A stretch of DNA of 35,088 nt, from assembly GCA_937934185.1 (NCBI GenBank), contig CALHAB010000120.1:1-35088 (forward strand), written 5' to 3'. Below the pieces are notes generated by a model. The model saw only the letters and a list, made by a program, of their open reading frames with translations. It had not been told where the DNA came from and ran no database searches. This DNA is from an uncultured Ignavibacterium sp. GTDB taxonomy: Bacteria; Bacteroidota; Ignavibacteria; Ignavibacteriales; Ignavibacteriaceae. Of this stretch, positions 8,389 to 16,342 are shown in pieces; within the stretch, counting starts at the first letter, position 1, and the number at the start of each line of letters is the position of its first letter. Both the position numbers and the translations under genes were made by a program.

Positions 8389-8441
8389 AGTCCAGCGCGC
8401 CTGCCTGCGGTAGGCAGGTCTACCAATTCCGCCACTTCGGC
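8389..8441 (-). pseudogene. tRNA-Leu remnant: duplicated 5' half interrupted by a palindrome
   Basis: The reverse strand repeats the first 34 nt of the neighbouring tRNA-Leu(CAA) exactly: the 5' acceptor strand, D arm, anticodon-stem 5' strand and the first two loop bases. The match ends immediately before the anticodon. The copy is split after GGTAGA in the D loop by a 19-nt inserted palindrome. The intact tRNA starts 21 nt downstream. The remnant cannot make a tRNA. It lies where the tRNA's own leader would be, so it is probably transcribed ahead of the intact gene. Confidence 0.85.
8400..8418. repeat. 19-nt palindromic insertion (CCTGCCT / AGGCAGG arms)
   Basis: CCTGCCTGCGGTAGGCAGG has 7-bp inverted arms and a 5-nt loop. 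It is GC-rich in an AT-rich setting and is precisely absent from the otherwise identical intact tRNA copy, so it is an insertion. It looks like a small dispersed palindromic element, but only one copy is present in this window. Confidence 0.75.
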
Positions 8442-8744
8442 AAATTTTCAAAAAGCTGATAAATAATTTTTTGATCAACTTATCGTCGGATATAAAAAGA
8501 CCTATTCGCTTTATTCCAACTAAAATATCTTGTTACAGATACGATAATTGAACAAGAATAATTTTTCGCAGTGCAATTATAAAAAAATATGGGAGTTTTA
8601 GCAATTTCTTTTTCTGGTTGAGTCATAAGTGATTCAATAAATTTTTGTTTCTCAAAATGAAATGATTGTTAAACAAGAAACAAAACTTTTTTCTAAAACA
8701 ATTGGCATTATCATTGAACGATAATTACAAAGCACGGAGGTAAT
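8442..8744. other. Intergenic region of about 300 bp, AT-rich, no gene recognised
   Basis: This is the space between the leftward tRNA remnant and the rightward small gene at 8745, so it should hold two divergent promoters. It is very AT-rich, and I cannot assign a convincing promoter box on either strand. Near the right end the runs GTTAAACAAGAAACAAAAC and CATTATCATTGAACGATAAT precede the strong ribosome binding site at 8736-8740. A leftward open frame of 98 codons covers 8652-8948, but it has a phenylalanine-rich, low-complexity product and no ribosome binding site, and I regard it as spurious. Confidence 0.5.
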
Positions 8745-8930
8745 ATGAAAAAAAATTACAGAAAGAAGAAAAACCAGAAAGAAAAATTTGATACTTTCAT
8801 CCTGAAAGATTGGGATGAATATCAGGAAATTGAAGAAGAAGAGCTTGAAGATCTGATGGAGGAATTCCATATTCCTGATATTGATTATATAGAACCAATA
8901 GACAAACCGGAAGAATTGACATTTAACTAA
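8745..8930 (+). CDS. Small charged protein, unknown function
   Basis: A 61-residue reading frame with an excellent start signal: GGAGG at 8736-8740, 4 nt before the ATG. The first 14 residues are strongly basic (MKKNYRKKKNQKEK). The rest is strongly acidic, including EIEEEELEDLMEE (about 29-41), and ends with Asp/Glu/Pro-rich text. There is no membrane segment, no Cys, and no family I recognise. Such a bipolar charge pattern would suit a nucleic-acid- or ribosome-associated protein, but that is a guess. The next small gene begins 10 nt after its stop, so the two probably form an operon ahead of glnS. Confidence 0.6.
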   Translation: MKKNYRKKKNQKEKFDTFILKDWDEYQEIEEEELEDLMEEFHIPDIDYIEPIDKPEELTFN

Positions 8931-8940
8931 GGAAAAATTT

Positions 8941-9150
8941 ATGAGCAAAATTTACATCGGTTTTGATGGTCAATATGAGATTGACGATCAGGGAAATATT
9001 GTTCATCAGTTGATTGACCAATTCGGAAGAGTTTCCGGAATTACACGCATTTATAAAAGCGTTAAAAAGATTCCTAATCTTTTCGACAGAGAGAGAATTG
9101 AGTATCTTATTCAACTAATGAACATTTATAAATTCACTGGAAGAGTTTAA
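8941..9150 (+). CDS. Small protein of unknown function, second of a pair
   Basis: A 69-residue frame starting 10 nt after the preceding small gene, with AAGGA about 7 nt before the ATG. The composition is protein-like rather than random: MSKIYIGFDGQYEIDDQG opens with what looks like a beta hairpin, and a predicted amphipathic helix follows near the end (RERIEYLIQLMNIYKF). No membrane segment or metal motif is visible. I do not recognise a family. It is separated from glnS by about 108 bp of AT-rich sequence with no feature I can name. A shorter leftward frame in the same DNA (8923-9114) lacks a ribosome binding site and is less likely. Confidence 0.55.
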   Translation: MSKIYIGFDGQYEIDDQGNIVHQLIDQFGRVSGITRIYKSVKKIPNLFDRERIEYLIQLMNIYKFTGRV

Positions 9151-9258
9151 TTAACCTCTGTTTGTCCAGATTCTTCTTAGCTCGTCGAACCAACTCTCCT
9201 TCGATTTGATTTTCATAATCTTTATTTTTGTGCCTCAAATAAAGGACAAAATCAGTTT

Positions 9259-10953
9259 ATGAATCAGTCAAAAGAAACGATTAAAGAAAAACCAAAAAAT
9301 TTTATATATGAAATTATCGAAGATGATATACGCACAAATAAATGGGGAGGAAGAGTTCACACAAGATTTCCCCCTGAGCCAAATGGTTATCTACACATTG
9401 GACACGCAAAATCAATCTGCCTGAATTATGGTATTGCAAGAGATTTCAATGGCAAATTCAATCTGCGTTTCGATGATACTAATCCAACCAAAGAAGAGCA
9501 GGAATATGTCGATTCAATTATTGAAGATGTTAAATGGCTCGGAGCCGATTTTGAAGACAGAATATTTTATGCTTCTGATTATTTTGATCAAATGTACGAA
9601 TATGCTGTTCAGTTAATCAAAAAGGGCAAGGCGTATGTAGATGACCTTGATCCTGATTTGATGAAGGAATATCGTGGAACTATCAATGAGCCCGGTAAAG
9701 AAAGTCCTTTCAGAAACAGGAGCGTTGAAGAAAATCTTGATTTATTTGAACGAATGAGAAAAGGTGAATTCAAAGAAGGAGAAAAAGTGCTCAGAGCTAA
9801 GATAGATATGTCTTCTCCAAATATGCTTCTTCGTGATCCGGTTATGTACAGAATTTTACACGCAACTCATCATCGCACAGGTGATAAGTGGTGTATCTAT
9901 CCAACATACGATTGGGCTCATGGTTTGGAAGATTCGATTGAAGGAATCACGCATTCCATATGCACTCTTGAATTTGAAATTCATCGTCCACTCTATGATT
10001 GGTTTTTGGATGAGCTTGGAATTTATCATCCTCAACAAATTGAGTTCGCCAGACTGAATTTAAGTTATACAGTAATGAGCAAAAGAAAATTACTGGAGCT
10101 GGTTCAGTCAGGAATTGTAGATGGTTGGGATGATCCAAGAATGCCAACTATTTCAGGTTATCGAAGAAGAGGATATACTCCTGAAGCAATCTGGAATTTT
10201 GCTGAAATGATTGGTGTAGCAAAGCGGGATGCTCTGACAGATATTGCTTTATTGGAATATGCAATAAGAGAGGAATTGAATAAAAGAGCTCAGAGAGTAA
10301 TGGGTGTGCTAAAACCATTAAAAGTTATAATTACAAATTATCCGGATGACTTAACTGAAGAACTTGATGCTGTAAATAATCCAGAAGACCTTTCGATGGG
10401 AAGCAGAAAAATTCCTTTCAGCAAAGAAATTTTTATTGAGCAAACTGATTTTATGGAAAATCCTCCTAAGGGTTATTTCAGACTAATGCCCGGAGGAGAA
10501 GTAAGACTGAGATACGCTTACATCATAAAATGTGAAGAAGTTATTAAAGATGAGCAGGGAAATGTAATTGAATTAAGATGTACTTATGATCCGGATACTA
10601 AAAGTGGTTCCGGAAAAAGTGATAAAAAGGTAAAAGGAACAATTCACTGGGTTTCTGCTAAAGATGCTGTGAATTGCGAAGTGAGATTATACGACAGATT
10701 ATTTACCGTTGAAGATCCATCAGCTGATAAAGAAAAAGATTTTAAGGATTTTATCAATCCGAATTCATTGGAAATTATCAGCGATGCAAAACTTGAACCT
10801 TTTGTACTTAACGCCAAACCAGGAGACAAATTTCAGTTTGAAAGACTTGGTTATTTCTGTGTCGATTCAAAATACACAACTAAAGATAAACTGGTTTTTA
10901 ACAGAACGGTTACCTTGAAAGATACCTGGGCAAAAAACATTAATAAAAAATAA
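9259..10953 (+). CDS. glnS: Glutaminyl-tRNA synthetase
   Basis: This enzyme charges tRNA-Gln directly with glutamine. Its 564 residues match the bacterial enzyme. The class I Rossmann domain begins at about residue 33 with [17 protein letters not shown], which contains HIGH at 46-49 and the PPEPNG signature that separates GlnRS from bacterial GluRS (PSPTG). LRFDDTNP follows. The second signature is VMSKRKL at about 271-277. The C-terminal beta-barrel anticodon-binding region (about 340-550) is complete. Having glnS implies that Gln-tRNA need not be made through the amidotransferase route, and that the GltX encoded at 12467-13936 can be discriminating. The SatD-like gene starts 3 nt after the stop. 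Confidence 0.97.
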   Translation: MNQSKETIKEKPKNFIYEIIEDDIRTNKWGGRVHTRFPPEPNGYLHIGHAKSICLNYGIARDFNGKFNLRFDDTNPTKEEQEYVDSIIEDVKWLGADFEDRIFYASDYFDQMYEYAVQLIKKGKAYVDDLDPDLMKEYRGTINEPGKESPFRNRSVEENLDLFERMRKGEFKEGEKVLRAKIDMSSPNMLLRDPVMYRILHATHHRTGDKWCIYPTYDWAHGLEDSIEGITHSICTLEFEIHRPLYDWFLDELGIYHPQQIEFARLNLSYTVMSKRKLLELVQSGIVDGWDDPRMPTISGYRRRGYTPEAIWNFAEMIGVAKRDALTDIALLEYAIREELNKRAQRVMGVLKPLKVIITNYPDDLTEELDAVNNPEDLSMGSRKIPFSKEIFIEQTDFMENPPKGYFRLMPGGEVRLRYAYIIKCEEVIKDEQGNVIELRCTYDPDTKSGSGKSDKKVKGTIHWVSAKDAVNCEVRLYDRLFTVEDPSADKEKDFKDFINPNSLEIISDAKLEPFVLNAKPGDKFQFERLGYFCVDSKYTTKDKLVFNRTVTLKDTWAKNINKK

Positions 10954-10956
10954 TCC

Positions 10957-11631
10957 ATGGCTAAAGAGAAAAAGAAGAGCAGACTGTATTCAGTTATAAC
11001 AGCTGATGTTGTTAAATCGTCAAAGCTGTCAATTGCCAAGCACAGGAAGCTTGTTGATGTTATTAAAAAGTGCAGTAGTGAATTACAAAAAATTTTTCCT
11101 GCAGCTTTTCAATACACTCCTGAATATTTTCGCGGCGATAGCTGGCAGGTGGTATTAAAGAAACCAGAATTAGCACTTGGAATTGTCCTCTATTACAGAG
11201 CTTTCATTCGTGCTAATATGAAACTAAGTTCAATGGATGCCAGAATGGCTATCTCTCTTGGCTCTATTGATTTTGTTAAGAAATCTTTTGGTGTAGGTGA
11301 AGCATATAGAATTTCCGGTGAAGCTATTGATATCAAAGGCAAACGCAGACTTAAATTTATTTACAATGAATCTGAATTATCCGAACTGCTCGATCTTCTT
11401 GTTGAGAATTCTGATTTCATTTCCTCCAGATGGACAGTCAGACAATGTCAGATAATATTGTTAGCTCTTAAAGGTTATAATCAGCTACAAATCGCCAGGA
11501 AAATTAAAGTTACTCAACAGGCCGTTTCTCAGCAGCTTGATTCAGCCGGTTGGGCAGTTATTTCCAGAAATATCAAAACATTTCAAAAAAGAATAGAAAA
11601 ACTAGTTCATAATAATAATACAAGCTTTTAA
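10957..11631 (+). CDS. SatD-family protein with C-terminal helix-turn-helix
   Basis: A 224-residue protein. The first part reads YSVITADVVKSSKLS (about 11-25), the pattern of SatD-family proteins. It is followed by YFRGDSWQVVL (about 58-67), DARMAISLGSI (94-104) and GVGEAYRISGEAID (112-125). The spacing of ADVV (Asp17), RGDS (Asp61) and the later SGEA block recalls class III nucleotide cyclase/GGDEF-type folds, where two Asp hold metal; that resemblance is my inference. Residues about 158-200 form a sigma-region-4-like helix-turn-helix, ending KVTQQAVSQQL. It begins 3 nt after glnS and ends inside the first of two tandem palindromes. A DUF3307 membrane protein follows; I recall SatD and DUF3307 genes being neighbours in other genomes. 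Biochemical activity is unknown. Confidence 0.7.
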   Translation: MAKEKKKSRLYSVITADVVKSSKLSIAKHRKLVDVIKKCSSELQKIFPAAFQYTPEYFRGDSWQVVLKKPELALGIVLYYRAFIRANMKLSSMDARMAISLGSIDFVKKSFGVGEAYRISGEAIDIKGKRRLKFIYNESELSELLDLLVENSDFISSRWTVRQCQIILLALKGYNQLQIARKIKVTQQAVSQQLDSAGWAVISRNIKTFQKRIEKLVHNNNTSF

Positions 11632-11638
11632 GCTTGTA
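11619..11638. repeat. Palindrome 1 of a tandem pair, covering the SatD-like stop codon
   Basis: TACAAGCTTTTAAGCTTGTA has 9-bp inverted arms around a central TT. It contains the TAA stop of the SatD-like gene. A nearly identical palindrome is centred 29 nt further on. The pair could be an operator, a processing or termination hairpin, or a small mobile repeat. Confidence 0.8.
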
Positions 11639-11646
11639 GTTATATA

Positions 11647-11668
11647 GTACAAGCTTTTAAGCTTGTAC
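11647..11668. repeat. Palindrome 2 of a tandem pair
   Basis: The same core as the first palindrome, extended to 10-bp arms (GTACAAGCTT and AAGCTTGTAC around TT). It lies in the 90-bp gap between the SatD-like and DUF3307 genes, 53 nt before the TTG start of the latter. There is no T-tract immediately after it, which argues against a simple intrinsic terminator. Confidence 0.8.
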
Positions 11669-11721
11669 TAACAGAATTATAGTTTGAGAGAAATACCAAT
11701 AATCACTAACAGGATTTAGAT

Positions 11722-12477
11722 TTGGATAGTCTGCAGATCAAAATATTAGTTCCTCTGATTGCCGCACATTTTCTCGGTGATTTTATTTTACAAACTGATC
11801 AGGATGTTAAAGAAAAGAATAAAACTCTAACTTTTGTAAAGCACTTATTGATAATTACAATTCTGAGTTATTTATTACCAGGTCTTTTTGATAACTATCT
11901 TATTGCAGCTTTTATCTTGGTAACTCATACTATCATTGACATTATCAAACTAAAGATAAAAAAAGACAACATCTGGATTTTTTTATCAGATCAGTCAGCA
12001 CACATTTTTGTTCTCATAATTATTTCAATAAATGCTAAATTCTTCATTGATAAAAATCCTGAGTTCTTTTGGGAAATCTATTTTGGAAAAAATTATTATT
12101 TAGTTCTGGCGCTACTTACTTCGATTGTTATCCTAACAAAATTTAGTGGAATACTAATTGGTTATATTATTAAACCACTTCAGGCGAAAATATTTAAAGC
12201 TGGAGAAGGTCTTAATAATAATTTACCACAAACCGGGAAGTTAATCGGTTATCTTGAAAGATTTATTATTCTGATTTCAATATTGATGGATGTGCCAGCT
12301 ATAATCGGATTTCTGATAACTGCAAAATCAATTTTGAGGTATGCAGAAATAAAAAGTGAAAATGACAAGTTGTTCGTTGAATATATTCTAATTGGAACAC
12401 TGTTCAGTTTTGCTCTTGGTATTTCGTTATCATATCTGACTTACAAATCAATAGAAACATTAAACATTATGCTTTGA
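11722..12477 (+). CDS. DUF3307-family integral membrane protein
   Basis: A 251-residue membrane protein of unknown function. The N-terminus reads LVPLIAAHFLGDFILQTD (about 9-26), the hallmark of DUF3307. About six hydrophobic helices are visible (roughly 8-24, 42-75, 90-108, 125-148, 180-200 and 222-240). VTHTIIDIIK and SDQSAHIFVL add polar His/Asp/Gln residues inside or next to helices, as in the family. The start is TTG at 11722, preceded by AGGA at 11711-11714; no ATG precedes the conserved AHFLGD block, so TTG is the only workable start. It is paired with the SatD-like gene across two tandem palindromes. Its last 11 nt overlap convergent gltX. Transport, sensing or immunity are all possible, and the sequence does not decide. 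Confidence 0.75.
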   Translation: MDSLQIKILVPLIAAHFLGDFILQTDQDVKEKNKTLTFVKHLLIITILSYLLPGLFDNYLIAAFILVTHTIIDIIKLKIKKDNIWIFLSDQSAHIFVLIIISINAKFFIDKNPEFFWEIYFGKNYYLVLALLTSIVILTKFSGILIGYIIKPLQAKIFKAGEGLNNNLPQTGKLIGYLERFIILISILMDVPAIIGFLITAKSILRYAEIKSENDKLFVEYILIGTLFSFALGISLSYLTYKSIETLNIML

Positions 12478-13936
12478 CACTTTTGATGTTTTTAATTGCC
12501 GATTCAATTCTCTTTATAACTTCATCTTTCCCAAGTATAAATAGCAAGTCAAACATTCCCGGACCAGTGCTTTGTCCTGAGACTGCAAGTCTTAAAGGAT
12601 GAATTAGTTTTCCTTTACCTATTTTTAATTCTTCAGCTACCTTGGTTAAAGCGTGTTCAAAATCTTCTTTGGATGGATTAACTAAGTTTTCAAATTCAGT
12701 TTTTAGTCTAAGAAGTTGTTGTGGTGTATCTTCTTTCCAGTTTTTCTCGATTGCTTTTTGTTCATATTCCATCGGAGCTTCATAGAAATATCTGCAGTTA
12801 TAAATAAAATCCTTTACGAAGTTTACCCGCTCTTTCATTGCGTGAATAATTAAAAGAAGTTTTTCATCAGAATAAAATTGACCTTTATATTCTGAGTTGC
12901 TCAATTCCTTTTTAAGCAATGAAAGAATCTCTTCGTCAGATTTTTTACGGAGATGTTCTGCATTCAACCAATTAAGTTTTTGTAAATCGAAAACAGCACC
13001 GGATTTATTTACTCTTTCGAGAGAGAATTTCTCAATTAATTCATCCATATAATAAAACTCCTTGTCATCACCTGCATTCCATCCGAGTAGAGCAACAAAG
13101 TTAATCAAAGCTTCTTTCAGATAACCTTTATCACGATAATCTTCAACTGCAACATCACCTTGTCTTTTACTTAATTTACTTCTGTCAGGATTTAATAACA
13201 GAGGCAGATGAGCAAATACTGGTCGCTCCCAGCCAAATGCATCGTAAAGCAAAACATGCTTTGGTGTTGATGATAACCATTCTTCACCGCGGATAACATG
13301 AGTAATCTGCATCAGATGATCATCCACTACATTTGCAAGATGATATGTCGGATATCCGTCACTTTTAATCAGAACCTGATCATCAATATTATTACTATCA
13401 AACTCAACATGATCTCTTATCACATCGTCAAATTCAATTTTCTGGTTGAGCTCAACATTTAATCTAATAACTTTAGGAATTCCTTTCAGAAGATTTTCTT
13501 CAATTTCAGATTTGCTAAGATGCAAACAGTGCTTATCATATTTCGCCTGAGGAAGTTTTTGCCTTTGCTGTTCTTGTCTTAATGCTTCGAGTCTTTCAGG
13601 AGTGCAGAAGCAGTAATATGCTTTATCTTGAGAAATTAATTCCTCGGCATATCTATTATAAATTTCCAATCTATGTGATTGCATATATGGTCCGAATGGC
13701 CCGCCAATATCAGGACCTTCATCATAATTTAAACCAGCCCAGTGAAGTGCTGCAATCAGATTTTCAACTGCACCTTCAACATATCTGTTTCTGTCTGTAT
13801 CTTCAATACGAAGAATAAATTTCCCGTTATTCTTTCTTGCGAATAAATAATTGTATAAAGCTGTGCGAAGTCCTCCAACATGTAAATAACCTGTCGGACT
13901 TGGCGCAAAACGAACACGAACCTGTGAGTTAATCAT
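12467..13936 (-). CDS. gltX: Glutamyl-tRNA synthetase
   Basis: A class I synthetase that charges tRNA-Glu. At 489 residues it has the normal bacterial length. The N-terminal catalytic domain begins VRVRFAPSPTGYLHVGGLRT, with the HIGH-equivalent HVGG at 19-22 and the PSPTG signature of bacterial GluRS. The KMSKS equivalent is KLSKR at 254-258. The C-terminal helical anticodon-binding region (about 320-489) is complete, so this is not a truncated Glu-Q-tRNA synthetase. The usual zinc knuckle region reads YYCFCTPERL (about 107-116). It lies 45 nt downstream of the sensor-protein gene on the same strand and may be transcribed with it. It converges on the DUF3307 gene with an 11-nt overlap. Confidence 0.96.
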   Translation of the reverse strand: MINSQVRVRFAPSPTGYLHVGGLRTALYNYLFARKNNGKFILRIEDTDRNRYVEGAVENLIAALHWAGLNYDEGPDIGGPFGPYMQSHRLEIYNRYAEELISQDKAYYCFCTPERLEALRQEQQRQKLPQAKYDKHCLHLSKSEIEENLLKGIPKVIRLNVELNQKIEFDDVIRDHVEFDSNNIDDQVLIKSDGYPTYHLANVVDDHLMQITHVIRGEEWLSSTPKHVLLYDAFGWERPVFAHLPLLLNPDRSKLSKRQGDVAVEDYRDKGYLKEALINFVALLGWNAGDDKEFYYMDELIEKFSLERVNKSGAVFDLQKLNWLNAEHLRKKSDEEILSLLKKELSNSEYKGQFYSDEKLLLIIHAMKERVNFVKDFIYNCRYFYEAPMEYEQKAIEKNWKEDTPQQLLRLKTEFENLVNPSKEDFEHALTKVAEELKIGKGKLIHPLRLAVSGQSTGPGMFDLLFILGKDEVIKRIESAIKNIKSVKA

Positions 13937-13981
13937 TTTTGTTTCTACTCTGCGAAAATTTTTAGAAGAAATTTGAGAAGT

Positions 13982-16342
13982 TCAGACTTTGGGAACATTT
14001 TTTTCAGTGTAGTATTTGACTTTGTCTATAAACTCCTGAGAATCAATTGGTTTAGGAATATAATCTGTTGCACCTGCTTCAAGACATTTTTCACGATCAC
14101 CTTTCATTGCAAAAGCTGTAAGTGCAATAATGGGTGTATCACGATAATCATCAAGTTCTCTTATTTTCTGAGTAGCTTCAAAGCCGTTCATTACAGGCAT
14201 TTGCATATCCATTAGTATCAAATCATATTTCTGCTGCTTTACTGCTTCAAGTGCCTGAAGTCCATTTTCAACTACAACAATTGAGTCAAAATTATTTTTC
14301 TTCAAAAGTCTTGTTACTATTATTTGTGAATGCTTGTAATCTTCAACCAATAGTATTTTTACTGCATCAGTTTTATCTTTAATAGTTTCAGGTGCTGCAG
14401 GTTCATCGTATCTGTTTATCATAGCGGCAACTGTATCCGCCAGGTTTTCGATATTAGTGCTGCTCTTGTGAAGCAGCTCAGTAAATAGTCCGTCTATCTT
14501 TTTCAGATCCTCCTGATAAGAATCTTTTCCTGTGTAGATAATAATCGGAAGTTTGGCGAATTGTTTTTTTGATTTTATCTGCTTGATAAGTTCAAATCCG
14601 TTGAGAACAGGCATATCAAGATCAATAATAGCAAGATCCAAATCAACATTGTCAATCATATTTAGGACTTTACTTGATTGATGTTCGGCGATGGCATTGA
14701 AACCAGCTTGTTCAACTGCGCCTTTAATTAAGTTGAGTGTCGGAATATCATCATCAACAACAAGTATGTTTGAATCCTTTTTAAGTTTGTAACTTGTAAG
14801 AACTTCTACAAGATATTTGTAATTGATTGGTTTGACAAAATATTCAACTGCGCCCATCATAAATGCTTTTTGCTGTTCTGCTTCAACAGAGCAGATGATA
14901 ACAGGAGTGTGTTTTGAGTTGGGATGTTCTCTTACCATTTTCATAAATTCAAATCCATTCATATCGGGCAAAACTATATCCATCAGAACAGCAAGAAAAC
15001 TTTCCTGATCTATAAGTTTCAGAGCTTGCTTAGCTGAGTTTACAATGATTGGCTCATAACCCCACTTTGTGAGATAGTTGCTGAGCAGCTTTGAGGTTGC
15101 ATAGTCATCTTCAACTACCAAAACTTTGTTTTTCTTATCCGTAGGTTTTGGTATTGCTATGAAGCCGGCTTCAAAAGTTGTTGCAAGTTCTGCATTTATT
15201 GAAAAATTGTAAGTAATTCCTTTACCGATTGAACTACTAATGATAACATCACCACCGAGAAACTCAATATACTTTTTGCTCAGAGTTAAACTCAGACCGG
15301 TTATGTTTCCGATTTTCGAATTATATAATTCAGTGAGTGAAAAAGGGTGGAAGAACTCGGTCACTTTTTTAGAGGGAAGACCTGTGCTTGTGTCAGAAAT
15401 TCTGAAAGATATTTTTTTATTTGATGAAGCAGTAACTGATAATGTGATTTTTCCTTTTTCAGTTAGTCTTAATGAGTTAGTTAAAAAAGTTAGGAGAATA
15501 TATCTTAATTTTTGCGCATCAACTTTAATAGTCTCAGGAATTATTTCATCTACCTCCGTAATAAATTCAATATGGGAACTATCAGTTTTTTCTTTGAAGA
15601 TGGAAAGCAACTCATTAATAAAATCTTTTAATTTAATACTGTTTAAAGTAGATTTGATTGAGCCGCTTTCGAGTTTGCTCAAATCAATCAGATCATTTAT
15701 GATTGAGAGTAATTCGAAGGCATTATCTTTCAAAGTTGAAACATACTCAGCCTGAGAAGGAGAAAGGTTCTCTTCGTTCAAAAGCGAAGCAAATCCCATT
15801 ATGCTGTTTGTTGGTGTTCTGAGCTCCTGTGAAATCGAAGAAAGGATAAGACTAAGAGAGTTGCTCAAACTGCCTCTGCCTTGAATCCATAACTTTAACA
15901 AATTCTTAAAACTATCTGCAATAATTTGAATATTATCGGTTTCACTTTTTGTAAAAGAAGTTTTCTTTGCAATCTTAAGTAAGGCTTTTGTATTATCACC
16001 AAGACTTAGCAATAAACAACCTTCATTTATAAGATGATCAGTTATATGAATTGAACAATCATTCTGTTGATTGAATGAATCAACTAAAGTTTTTCCATTC
16101 ATAATCTGACAGCCGGGGCAGGAATGACTCGAGCCAATGATGATTGATTTCTTTACTCCGGTTGATTTACCGATTACTTCCAAACCATTTGAGTTATTAA
16201 CTTTAAATAAAACTGCAGCATCGAGTTCAAATTCAGTAGTAACAAATTCACAAAGTTTACTTGGGAAGTCAGCAGAAGAACTCACTGCAAGATTTAATAT
16301 TTCATTGTACTTGCTTAAGAAATCAATCTTTGAACTTTGCAT
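13982..16342 (-). CDS. Hybrid sensor protein: GAF-like domain, degenerate histidine-kinase core, three receiver domains
   Basis: A 786-residue soluble protein without membrane segments. Order: GAF-like sensor (about 10-150) containing CPGCQ (Cys75, Cys78) plus Cys96 and Cys109; dimerisation helices (about 160-230); ATPase-like domain (about 235-390); receivers at about 405-515, 524-640 and 660-780. The H-box reads SQELRTPTNS with Gln172 where the phospho-accepting His should be. The N-box reads LTFLTNSLRLT, with one of the two usual Asn replaced. The G1 box is DTSTGLP (Asp317 kept, first Gly lost), and G2 reads GLSLTL. All receivers keep the phosphorylatable Asp (455, 574, 712), the Thr/Ser and the Lys. 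This suggests a pseudokinase scaffold or a receiver phosphorylated by another kinase. It lies just upstream of gltX and divergent from ndh. No output DNA-binding domain is present. Confidence 0.88.
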   Translation of the reverse strand: MQSSKIDFLSKYNEILNLAVSSSADFPSKLCEFVTTEFELDAAVLFKVNNSNGLEVIGKSTGVKKSIIIGSSHSCPGCQIMNGKTLVDSFNQQNDCSIHITDHLINEGCLLLSLGDNTKALLKIAKKTSFTKSETDNIQIIADSFKNLLKLWIQGRGSLSNSLSLILSSISQELRTPTNSIMGFASLLNEENLSPSQAEYVSTLKDNAFELLSIINDLIDLSKLESGSIKSTLNSIKLKDFINELLSIFKEKTDSSHIEFITEVDEIIPETIKVDAQKLRYILLTFLTNSLRLTEKGKITLSVTASSNKKISFRISDTSTGLPSKKVTEFFHPFSLTELYNSKIGNITGLSLTLSKKYIEFLGGDVIISSSIGKGITYNFSINAELATTFEAGFIAIPKPTDKKNKVLVVEDDYATSKLLSNYLTKWGYEPIIVNSAKQALKLIDQESFLAVLMDIVLPDMNGFEFMKMVREHPNSKHTPVIICSVEAEQQKAFMMGAVEYFVKPINYKYLVEVLTSYKLKKDSNILVVDDDIPTLNLIKGAVEQAGFNAIAEHQSSKVLNMIDNVDLDLAIIDLDMPVLNGFELIKQIKSKKQFAKLPIIIYTGKDSYQEDLKKIDGLFTELLHKSSTNIENLADTVAAMINRYDEPAAPETIKDKTDAVKILLVEDYKHSQIIVTRLLKKNNFDSIVVVENGLQALEAVKQQKYDLILMDMQMPVMNGFEATQKIRELDDYRDTPIIALTAFAMKGDREKCLEAGATDYIPKPIDSQEFIDKVKYYTEKNVPKV

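Noticed and set aside
8282-8441. Attachment-site (attL/attR) pair of an integrated element at tRNA-Leu
   Set aside because: The duplicated part is the 5' half, only 21 nt lies between the copies, and there is no integrase in the window.
8253-8459. Rightward open frame across the tRNA and its remnant
   Set aside because: It is just the antisense of tRNA-Leu and the remnant.
8652-8948. Leftward open frame of 98 codons opposite the small gene at 8745
   Set aside because: Its product is a Phe/Ile-rich low-complexity string arising from the antisense of AT-rich and Lys/Glu-rich coding DNA; there is no ribosome binding site, and the opposite strand has a far better start signal.
11619-11668. Intrinsic terminator made by the tandem palindromes
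   Set aside because: The arms are AT-rich and no run of Ts follows either hairpin.
15240-15755. Rightward open frame of 171 codons inside the hybrid sensor gene
   Set aside because: It is antisense to the ATPase-like domain of a recognised gene, lacks a ribosome binding site and has no family features.
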